A DNA stretch of 64,000 nt, taken from Aromatoleum bremense. GTDB lineage: Bacteria > Pseudomonadota > Gammaproteobacteria > Burkholderiales > Rhodocyclaceae. Made by a program: the position numbers and the translations under genes. Shown here in pieces: positions 58,107-64,000 of this stretch (within the stretch, counting starts at the first letter, position 1; each line of letters starts with the position of its first letter). The stretch spans positions 2,976,001-3,040,000 of the forward strand of contig NZ_CP059467.1 of assembly GCF_017894365.1 (NCBI RefSeq), read 5' to 3'. Below the pieces are notes generated by a model. It was not told the DNA's origin. It did no database searches and worked only from the letters and a program-made list of their open reading frames with translations.

Positions 58107-58936
58107 CGAAAGTCCGCGCGGTAGCGCTGACAGCGGTCGCGATGCTCGCGTTCGCTGCGAACTCGGTGTTGTGCCGGCTCGCGCTGCAGCAGGAGGCGAT
58201 CGACGCGGCGAGCTTCACCGTGATCCGTCTGCTGTCGGGCGCGCTGGCACTGGCGTTGCTGCTCGGCGCGCGCGGCATCCCGCCTGCGCGGGGCGGGAAC
58301 TGGCGCTCCGCGTTCGCGTTGTTCGCGTATGCCGCCGGATTTTCGTTCGCGTACGTGTCCTTGCCGACCGGTATCGGCGCGCTGCTGCTGTTCGCGGCAG
58401 TGCAGGCGATGATGATCCTTACCGGGCTCGTGCGTGGTGAGCGGCTCACGATGTCGCAACTGGTCGGGCTGCTGTTCGCGTTCGGCGGGTTCGTCCATCT
58501 GCTGTCGCCGGGCCTGTCCGCTCCGCCGCTCGGCGGCGCGCTGCTGATGGTCGGCGCCGGTATCGCGTGGGGCGTCTATTCACTGCGCGGGCGCGGCATC
58601 CGAGACCCGCTCGCGGCGACCGCCGGAAACTTCCTGCGCACCGTGCCGATGGCGATTGGGCTGGCGATGCTCGGTGTCGGCAGCGTGAACATCCAGTCGT
58701 CCGGCGTGCTGTACGCGGTGCTGTCGGGTGCGTTGGCGTCCGGTTCGGGCTATGTCGTCTGGTACGCCGCGCTGCGCGGCCTCAGCGCGACCGGTGCGGC
58801 GACCGTGCAGCTCAGCGTGCCGGTGATCGCTGCGCTCGGCGGTGTGCTGCTGCTCGGGGAGGCCGTCACGATGCGGCTCGTGCTGGCCGCGGTGGCGATT
58901 CTCGGAGGCGTCGCGATCGTGCTGCGGGGGCGTTGA
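58103..58936 (+). CDS. EamA-family (DMT superfamily) transporter
   Basis: A 277-residue protein with about ten membrane helices in two EamA repeats (about 5-130 and 140-275). The first opens VALTAVAMLAFAANSVLCRLAL; the second includes GALLMVGAGIAWGVYSLRGRG and YVVWYAALRGLSATGAATVQL. The start overlaps the glpD stop (ATGA), placing it in the glycerol operon. The substrate cannot be read from sequence; export or uptake of a small metabolite linked to glycerol use is possible but unproven. Confidence 0.85.
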   Translation: MTKVRAVALTAVAMLAFAANSVLCRLALQQEAIDAASFTVIRLLSGALALALLLGARGIPPARGGNWRSAFALFAYAAGFSFAYVSLPTGIGALLLFAAVQAMMILTGLVRGERLTMSQLVGLLFAFGGFVHLLSPGLSAPPLGGALLMVGAGIAWGVYSLRGRGIRDPLAATAGNFLRTVPMAIGLAMLGVGSVNIQSSGVLYAVLSGALASGSGYVVWYAALRGLSATGAATVQLSVPVIAALGGVLLLGEAVTMRLVLAAVAILGGVAIVLRGR

Positions 58937-58982
58937 GGGGGCGGCTGTCGCGGCGATGCGGCTCGGATTCGTTCAGGTTCAT

Positions 58983-60332
58983 TCAGCGTGCGGCGCTGCT
59001 GCGCGTGCTCGTGTGCGGCAGCGTCACGAGCGCTTCGAGTCCGCCGTCGCGCCGGTTCGCCAGCGAAACGTCACCACCCTGCGCGCGCAACAGATTGCGC
59101 GCGATGGCAAGGCCGAGGCCGGTGCCGCCAGTGTTTCGGCTGCGTGACGCTTCGGCACGATAGAAAGGTTCGAACACTTTTTCGAGTTCTGCTTCCGGCA
59201 GGCCTGGGCCGTGGTCGCGCACGCGGATCTCGAAATATTCCGGCGTTTCGGCGATCGTGACGTCGACGTGGCCGCCGAACTTCACGCCGTTTTCGATCAG
59301 GTTCCACAGCGCGCGGCGTAGCGCATCGAGGCGCGCGTGGCACGGCGTCCCGGCCCGCCCTGCAAGCGTCACCTGCCAGCCCATGTCGCCCGCGTCCTCG
59401 CACAGCGCCGCGACCAGCGCGTTGAGGTCGATCGCCTTGGCGGCGGCGGTCACATCCAGGCTGCGCGCGTAGTCGAGGCCTTCCTTCGCGAGCGCCTGCA
59501 TGGCGTCGAGATCGGACTGGATCTTCGCTCGTACCGCCTCGTCCTCGATGAGCTCGGCGCGCAGCCGCAGGCGTGTGATCGGCGTCTGCAGGTCATGCGA
59601 GATCGCAGCCAGGATCCGGGTGCGCTCGCCGACATGCTGCTGCAGGCGTTGCTGCATCTGGTTGAACGCGTGCGCTGCACGGGCGACCTCGACCGGACCG
59701 CCGGTGTCGATGGGCGGGCTGTTCGGATCTGCGCCGAGCGCATCGGCTGCGGCAGCGAGCCGCGACAGCGGCCGCGTCGCGATGCGCACCGCGAGCCACG
59801 ACAGCAGCGTGACGCCGGCGATCAGCGCCAGCAGCGCGGCAACGAGACTGCCGGGAGGCAGGGGCGGAGGGGTCCCGAACAGGGCTCCCGGCAGGCGGAC
59901 CGTCAGCGGTGCGCCGTCAGCGAGGCGTACGCTGGCGAGCGGTTGTGGACGGTGCGGGTGGCCGTCGTTGTGCGCACGAGGCCGCTCGAGGACCGCCACC
60001 TCGCGCTCGGGCAGTGCCTGATTCAGTGCTTTTCGTAGTGGAGAGCCCTCCGGCTGCGGCTGCGCGTCGGGCGGCGGAACGTCGAGCGTGAGCCGCAGGC
60101 GCCGTCGGCCAAGAGTCCCGATCCAGTCCTCGCGCTGCTCGGGTGCGAGGCTGTCGAGCACGTCGACGATCGCGGCGATCTCCCGCGCGACGCCTTCGAA
60201 CAGCACGTCGCGTCCATGCCGGTCCCGTTCGCTGACGAACAGCGCAAGGCTCACCGCCAGCACCAGCGCGATGCCAACCAGCCAGATCAGCATCAGGCGC
60301 GCGAACAGCGTGCGTGGCCAGGGATATCTCAT
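58983..60332 (-). CDS. EnvZ-type sensor histidine kinase
   Basis: A 449-residue sensor with a membrane helix near 10-30, a periplasmic domain to about 157 that is proline-rich, a second helix near 158-180 and a HAMP segment with ATRPLSRLAAAADALG. The phosphoacceptor block is AAISHDLQTPITRLRLRAEL (His near 244). ATP-binding boxes are NLIENGVKFGG (N), VRDHGPGLPEAELEKVFEPF (G1/F) and GTGLGLAIARNLLRAQGG (G2). The start overlaps the response regulator stop (ATGA). Signal unknown; the neighbouring Spy-like gene hints at envelope stress. Confidence 0.9.
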   Translation of the reverse strand: MRYPWPRTLFARLMLIWLVGIALVLAVSLALFVSERDRHGRDVLFEGVAREIAAIVDVLDSLAPEQREDWIGTLGRRRLRLTLDVPPPDAQPQPEGSPLRKALNQALPEREVAVLERPRAHNDGHPHRPQPLASVRLADGAPLTVRLPGALFGTPPPLPPGSLVAALLALIAGVTLLSWLAVRIATRPLSRLAAAADALGADPNSPPIDTGGPVEVARAAHAFNQMQQRLQQHVGERTRILAAISHDLQTPITRLRLRAELIEDEAVRAKIQSDLDAMQALAKEGLDYARSLDVTAAAKAIDLNALVAALCEDAGDMGWQVTLAGRAGTPCHARLDALRRALWNLIENGVKFGGHVDVTIAETPEYFEIRVRDHGPGLPEAELEKVFEPFYRAEASRSRNTGGTGLGLAIARNLLRAQGGDVSLANRRDGGLEALVTLPHTSTRSSAAR

Positions 60333-61087
60333 GAGTGGGCAGGTGGCTCGGCGACGGAGACCGTGCTCGCGAGCACGTAACCTTCGTTGCGCACCGTCTT
60401 GATGATTGCGGGCTCGCGCGCGTTGTCGCGCAGCCGCTGGCGCAGCCGGCTGACGAGCAGGTCGATCGAGCGATCGAACGCGTCAGCTTCGCGACCCTGC
60501 GTCAATTCCATCAGCTGATCCCGGCTGAGCACGCGCTGCGGGTGGGTGAGGAACACCATCAGCATGCGATGCTCGGCCCCCGACAGCGGGACGATGGTGC
60601 CGTCCTGGTCGATCAGGTGCCGGCCCGCGGTATCGAGCCGCCATCCGGCAAAGTGCAGCTGTGCCGCATGATCGGCGGGCGAGCCTTCGAGGTTCGGCGG
60701 CAGCGCGCGGGCGCGGCGGAGGATCGCCCGGATGCGGGCGTAGAGCTCGCGCGGCACGAACGGTTTGGCCAGGTAGTCGTCGGCGCCCATCTCCAGCCCG
60801 ACGATACGGTCCATGTCTTCGCCGCGCGCGGTGAGTATCAGCACCGGCAGGTTTGCGTGGACGCCGCCGGCACGCAGGTTGCGGCACAGCGTCAGGCCGT
60901 CCTCGCCCGGCATCATGATGTCGAGCACGATCAGGTCGACGCGGTGGCGCTCGAGGGCGGCCTTCATCTCGCGTCCGTCGGCAGCGGTGGTGCAGCGCAG
61001 CCCCTGCTTTTCGAGGTAGTCGGCGAGCAGGCCGCGGATCTCTTTGTCATCGTCGACGATGAGGATGTGGTCGTGGGAGGTGGTCAT
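60329..61087 (-). CDS. OmpR-family response regulator
   Basis: A 252-residue regulator. The receiver domain (1-125) has ILIVDDDKEIRGLLADYL with the acidic pocket, VDLIVLDIMMPGEDGLTL with the phosphoryl Asp (near 57) and YLAKPFVPRELYAR with the conserved Lys. The winged helix DNA-binding domain follows (about 150-245), with LSGAEHRMLMVFLTHPQRVL, SIDLLVSRLRQRLRDN and VRNEGYVL. The start MTTSHDHILIVDDD is chosen because upstream codons lack similarity. It is co-transcribed with the histidine kinase gene and divergent from the Spy-like gene. Confidence 0.94.
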   Translation of the reverse strand: MTTSHDHILIVDDDKEIRGLLADYLEKQGLRCTTAADGREMKAALERHRVDLIVLDIMMPGEDGLTLCRNLRAGGVHANLPVLILTARGEDMDRIVGLEMGADDYLAKPFVPRELYARIRAILRRARALPPNLEGSPADHAAQLHFAGWRLDTAGRHLIDQDGTIVPLSGAEHRMLMVFLTHPQRVLSRDQLMELTQGREADAFDRSIDLLVSRLRQRLRDNAREPAIIKTVRNEGYVLASTVSVAEPPAHS

Positions 61088-61161
61088 GTCATGGACTGGC
61101 GGCGGTCGAAGCAGGGCGGGGCGGATGAACCCCCGATGTGAATCATAAGGGGAGAGCCGGG

Positions 61162-61183
61162 GTATCTTGTATCCCAGAGTATC
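61162..61183. promoter_or_regulatory. Triple GTATC direct repeat
   Basis: GTATC occurs three times at start-to-start distances of 7 and 10 bases, in the space between the regulator gene and the Spy-like gene. Direct half-sites with near-helical spacing are typical of OmpR-family binding sites. Assignment to this regulator is inference. Confidence 0.35.
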
Positions 61184-61311
61184 TCCGGCCCGCGCCGAGA
61201 CATGCTCATGCAAACGGGCGTGCTGCGGACAAATGCGGCTTACATCCCGGTGTTCAAATGGTTTCGCCGCCCGGAGTCGAAGGGCGTTCCAGATCAACAC
61301 GGAGAACCATC

Positions 61312-61848
61312 ATGAAAACCTGGATCAAGACCGCAGTTGCCGCCGCTGTCGCAGCGACCGTGGGTTTCGCCGCCCCCGTCGCCCTTGCCGGAGGCGGCGG
61401 TGGCTGGCATGGAATGCACGGAGGCATGCACGGCATGAAGCATCGCATGGATCCCGAAGCGATGAGTGCACGCGCGGACCAGCGTCTGGCCAAACTGCAG
61501 GAAGCCCTCGCGCTCCGGCCGGAGCAGCGCCCGGCGTGGGAGGCGTTCAGCGCCGCGATGCGCAGCAGGGCGGAGAAGGCCGCCGAGCAGATGCAGTCGA
61601 TGCGAGCCGGAGAACTGCCCAAGACCGCGCTCGAACGGATGGAGCGCATGGAGACGTTCGCCGAAAGACGGCTCGAATCGATGCGCGAAATGCACGCCGC
61701 CGCCGTGAAGCTTTATGACGTGCTCGACGCGCCGCAGAAGAAGACCTTCGACGAGCAGTTTCATGTCGGCGGGCCTCGCCAGCGGCGCGACGGGCAACAA
61801 CGGCAGGGGCGCATGGAGCGTTCCCCGGCGCCGACCCCCGCGTCGTGA
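61312..61848 (+). CDS. Spy/CpxP-like periplasmic protein
   Basis: A 178-residue exported protein. The signal peptide is MKTWIKTAVAAAVAATVGFA with cleavage likely at ALA-GGG. A Gly/His/Met-rich stretch follows (WHGMHGGMHGMKHRMD), able to bind metal. The rest is helical and charged, with LRPEQRPAWEAFSAAMRSR (near 66) in place of an LTxxQ motif, and a second helix pair. The end is Arg/Gln/Pro-rich. Spy and CpxP are envelope chaperones induced by the Cpx system, and this gene is divergent from a two-component pair. GGAGA precedes the ATG. Confidence 0.8.
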   Translation: MKTWIKTAVAAAVAATVGFAAPVALAGGGGGWHGMHGGMHGMKHRMDPEAMSARADQRLAKLQEALALRPEQRPAWEAFSAAMRSRAEKAAEQMQSMRAGELPKTALERMERMETFAERRLESMREMHAAAVKLYDVLDAPQKKTFDEQFHVGGPRQRRDGQQRQGRMERSPAPTPAS

Positions 61849-61958
61849 GCTTGTCCTGACGGCCTCGGCCGCCAGGAACAGGCGAAAGCGAATTGCGACG
61901 GACCGCGCTTTCACAGGCGGCCCGTGCGAAGCGGAGGGCGGGACGGATTCCGCTCCCC

Positions 61959-61990
61959 AAACAAAAAGCCGCGTCTTGTGAACGCGGCTT
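61959..61990 (-). terminator. aceA terminator
   Basis: On the minus strand AAGCCGCGT pairs with ACGCGGCTT (7-base loop), then TTTTTGTTTGG. A second hairpin without T tract (GCAGGCC/GGCCTGC, 62001-62021) lies between it and the aceA stop. Confidence 0.88.
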
Positions 61991-62035
61991 GCTGCGATGG
62001 GCAGGCCTGATGGCGGCCTGCCCGAATCGAAACGA

Positions 62036-63337
62036 TCAGTGGAACTGTTCTTCTTCGGTCGAACCGGTCAGCGCGGTAACGCTCGAGGTGCCGCCCTGGA
62101 TCACCGTCGTCACTTCGTCGAAGTAACCCGTGCCGACTTCCTGCTGGTGTGACACGAAGGTGTAGCCACGGTCGCGCGCGGCGAACTCGGGTTCCTGGAC
62201 TTTCTCGACGTAAGCCGACATGCCGCGCTCCGCATAGTCCTGGGCGAGGTCGAACATGTTGTACCACATCGAATGGATACCGGCCAACGTGATGAACTGG
62301 TACTTGTAGCCCATCGCGCCGAGTTCGCGCTGGAACTTGGCGATCGTTGCATCGTCGAGGTTCTTCTTCCAGTTGAACGACGGCGAGCAGTTGTAGGCCA
62401 GCATCTTGCCCGGGTGCTTGGCATGCACGGCTTCGGCGAATTTGCGCGCGAACTCCAGATCCGGCGTGCCGGTTTCGCACCACACCAGATCGGCATACTC
62501 AGCATAGGCGACCGCGCGGGAGATCGCCTGGTCGAGCCCCTTGTTGGTCTTGTAGAAGCCTTCAGCCGTGCGCTCGCCGGTCAGGAAGGGCTTGTCATTC
62601 GCGTCGTAGTCGCTGGTCAGCAGGTCGGCTGCTTCGGCGTCGGTACGGGCGATCACCAGCGTCGGCACGCCCATGACGTCCGCGGCGAGGCGGGCGGCGA
62701 GCAGCTTCTGCACGGCTTCGGCGGTCGGCACCAGCACCTTGCCGCCCATGTGGCCGCACTTCTTCACCGAGGCGAGCTGGTCTTCCCAGTGCACGCCCGC
62801 GGCGCCGGCACGGATCATCGCCTTCATCAGTTCGAAAGCGTTCAGCACGCCGCCGAAACCGGCTTCGGCATCGGCAACGATCGGCGCGAAGTAGTCGACG
62901 TAGCCCTTGTCGCCCTTGTTGATGTTCTTCGACCACTGGATCTGGTCGGCACGCTGGAAGGCGTTGTTGATGCGCTCGACCACCGTCGGCACCGAGTTGA
63001 CGGGGTACAGCGACTGGTCCGGGTACATCGCGGCGTACGAGTTGTTGTCGGCCGCGACCTGCCAGCCCGACAGGTAGATCGCCTTGATGCCGGCCTTGAC
63101 CTGCTGCATCGCCTGGCCACCGGTCAGCGCGCCGAGGCAATTGACGTACGGTTCGTTGTTCACAAGGTTCCACAGCTTTTCTGCACCGACGCTCGCCAAG
63201 GTGCTTTCGGGCTGGATGGAACCGCGCAGGCGGACGACATCGGCGGCAGTGTAGTTGCGCTTGATGCCTTTCCAGCGGGGGTTTTCGGCCCAGTCTTTCT
63301 CGATGGCGGCGATTTGCTGTTCGCGGGTCAGGGTCAT
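62036..63337 (-). CDS. aceA: Isocitrate lyase
   Basis: A 433-residue enzyme splitting isocitrate to glyoxylate and succinate in the glyoxylate shunt. The catalytic loop is [20 protein letters not shown] (CGH near 193). [21 protein letters not shown] (near 92), [19 protein letters not shown] (near 155) and [15 protein letters not shown] (near 315) are hallmarks. The C-terminal [13 protein letters not shown] is also typical. The start [16 protein letters not shown] has AAGGAA upstream; in-frame codons further upstream belong to the leader. It is monocistronic between a strong terminator and its own promoter. Confidence 0.97.
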   Translation of the reverse strand: MTLTREQQIAAIEKDWAENPRWKGIKRNYTAADVVRLRGSIQPESTLASVGAEKLWNLVNNEPYVNCLGALTGGQAMQQVKAGIKAIYLSGWQVAADNNSYAAMYPDQSLYPVNSVPTVVERINNAFQRADQIQWSKNINKGDKGYVDYFAPIVADAEAGFGGVLNAFELMKAMIRAGAAGVHWEDQLASVKKCGHMGGKVLVPTAEAVQKLLAARLAADVMGVPTLVIARTDAEAADLLTSDYDANDKPFLTGERTAEGFYKTNKGLDQAISRAVAYAEYADLVWCETGTPDLEFARKFAEAVHAKHPGKMLAYNCSPSFNWKKNLDDATIAKFQRELGAMGYKYQFITLAGIHSMWYNMFDLAQDYAERGMSAYVEKVQEPEFAARDRGYTFVSHQQEVGTGYFDEVTTVIQGGTSSVTALTGSTEEEQFH

Positions 63338-63464
63338 GGCAGGTTCCTTGTTGGCTAACGATTTATGAGCGTGGAAACGTTCCTTGCGCGCGTCTATGGA
63401 TACGCCCGCGGATCGTTTCCTTTCGACGGCCGTCGTGCTGCGGAGGCGACGTCGAGTGAGAAGG

Positions 63465-63493
63465 AGTATAGGAAGGTTTTCGCTCTGCAGCAA
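63465..63493 (-). promoter_or_regulatory. aceA promoter
   Basis: On the minus strand TTGCTG (-35), 17 bases, TATACT (-10). The leader to the aceA start would be about 120 bases. The remaining bases up to the rraA stop hold the palindrome described next, a weak hairpin and nothing else recognised. Confidence 0.65.
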
Positions 63494-63497
63494 CAGG

Positions 63498-63509
63498 TCT
63501 TATATAAGA
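63498..63509. promoter_or_regulatory. TCTTATATAAGA palindrome upstream of the aceA promoter
   Basis: A perfect 12-base palindrome ending four bases from the -35 element, followed by a partial repeat (TATAAGA). I recall similar palindromes before citrate-cycle genes in other beta-proteobacteria, attributed to a GntR-type regulator, but this is memory and not tested here. Confidence 0.5.
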
Positions 63510-63656
63510 TATAAGAAATTATTTAAGCGTTGCATTTCATATGCTTGGGCTCGATATTTTGTATCGTGGAACGACTGCCGGCGTTGTGAAATGAAACGCT
63601 GCTGCATTGCCGCAGAAAATGCGTGTTGTACAGGCCGCCCTGGATATCTGGTGAGA

Positions 63657-63678
63657 GCCGGCGATGAACGAAGCCGGC
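63657..63678 (-). terminator. Weak hairpin downstream of rraA
   Basis: GCCGGC pairs with GCCGGC around a 10-base loop, about 35 bases after the rraA stop on the minus strand, followed by TCTCACC. Only a weak T content. Confidence 0.3.
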
Positions 63679-63710
63679 GCAACGCTGTACGCCGGTTTGC
63701 GGGGAATGAA

Positions 63711-64000
63711 TCAGAGCAGCGACGATTCCGAAACGACAATGCCATCCTCGTCGGCGTACACAAAATGTCCCGGTGTGAAGGTCACGCTGCCGAACGTCAC
63801 GGCGATGTCAGGGTCTCCGACGCCTTTCTTGATGCTCTTGAGCGGATGGGTGCCGAGTGCGAACAACCCCAGTTCCATCGTGCCGATCGCCTTCGAGTCG
63901 CGGATGCAGCCATACACGATGACCCCGGCCCATTGATTCTTCACGCCGAGCAGCGCCAGCTGGTCGCCGACGAGCGCGCATCGCATCGAGCCGCCGCCAT
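63711..64000 (-). CDS. rraA: RraA-like protein / HMG aldolase family, 5' part missing
   Basis: The last 96 residues of an RraA-family protein, entering from the right edge. The visible start GGGSMRCALVGDQLALLGVK is the internal family core, followed by WAGVIVYGCIRDSKAI, GTHPLKSIKKGVGD and VTFTPGHFVYADEDGIVVSE. About 65 N-terminal residues lie outside the window. Members either bind and restrain RNase E or act as 4-hydroxy-4-methyl-2-oxoglutarate aldolase; the GDQ and RD pair in the metal/substrate region is present in both types, so the role is undecided. Confidence 0.92.
   Translation of the reverse strand, partial: GGGSMRCALVGDQLALLGVKNQWAGVIVYGCIRDSKAIGTMELGLFALGTHPLKSIKKGVGDPDIAVTFGSVTFTPGHFVYADEDGIVVSESSLL

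Noticed and set aside
63500..63763. 87-codon minus-strand frame between aceA and rraA
   Set aside because: It covers the aceA promoter palindrome and the 3' end of rraA, has an Arg/Ser-rich composition and no ribosome-binding site.

Overview
The window is about 64 kb of GC-rich chromosome (roughly two thirds G+C by eye) from a beta-proteobacterium. The gene orders rpsU-yqeY-dnaG-rpoD, xseB-ispA-dxs-folE2, ribF-ileS-lspA-fkpB-ispH and pilB-pilC-pilD, together with a three-gene proton-translocating transhydrogenase and aerobic glycolate and glycerol-3-phosphate oxidation, point to the Rhodocyclales (Azoarcus/Aromatoleum/Thauera type). This assignment is inference from gene content. No prophage, CRISPR array, plasmid function or large island is visible. 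The only mobile-element trace is a decayed IS66 transposase piece beside a tRNA-Pro gene.

Layout. 0-5.4 kb (minus): a DUF502 gene cut by the window edge, fmdB, and the type IV pilus assembly genes pilD, pilC and pilB, then ypjD, divergent from ffh. 5.5-11.2 kb (plus): ffh, an EI24 membrane protein, a molybdopterin-binding-domain (CinA N-terminal type) protein, a YgjP-type metallopeptidase, gloA and cfa. 11.2-16.1 kb (minus): tRNA-Ile(CAU) and the macromolecular synthesis operon rpsU-yqeY-dnaG-rpoD with an internal attenuator. 16.1-22.8 kb: a SulP transporter divergent from a GntR-regulated glycolate oxidase operon (glcD, a 52-codon membrane protein, glcE, glcF). 22.8-28.3 kb: a MaoC hydratase, a PP2C phosphatase overlapping corA tail to tail, and pntAA-pntAB-pntB behind a leader that carries a strong intrinsic terminator. 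28.4-36.3 kb: a triple-PAS protein, rhlE, rlmM, a lipoprotein, a solitary UgpB-like binding protein with a glycerophosphodiesterase, ispB and tRNA-Pro(CGG). 36.4-43 kb: IS66 remnant, a second MaoC hydratase, the folE2-dxs-ispA-xseB cluster and a divergent Rieske oxygenase. 43-54.5 kb: ispH-fkpB-lspA-ileS-ribF, amiC-tsaE, queG, murI, an unusual SDR protein, and a rhodanese-type sulfurtransferase broken by one extra base in a G tract. 55-59 kb: glpK-glpD-eamA. 59-61.8 kb: an OmpR/EnvZ-type two-component pair divergent from a Spy/CpxP-like periplasmic protein. 62-64 kb: isocitrate lyase and a partial rraA.

How the genes fit together. Several clusters serve carbon overflow and reducing balance: glycolate to glyoxylate (GlcDEF), the glyoxylate shunt (AceA), glycerol through glycerol-3-phosphate (GlpK, GlpD, with GDPD and a UgpB-like protein as possible phosphodiester suppliers), and NADPH production by PntAB. 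The isoprenoid genes (dxs, ispH, ispA, ispB) lie in three nearby clusters. Regulatory signals that can be read directly include a perfect 9-1-9 operator on the glc regulator promoter, a CRP-type TGTGA-N6-TCACA site, a TCTTATATAAGA palindrome abutting the isocitrate lyase promoter, and well-formed intrinsic terminators. I did not find an obviously new multi-gene system. The most interesting leads are the structured leader or small RNA before pntAA, the translationally coupled small membrane protein inside glcDEF, the G8-tract frameshift in the sulfurtransferase gene, and the SDR protein without its catalytic tyrosine.
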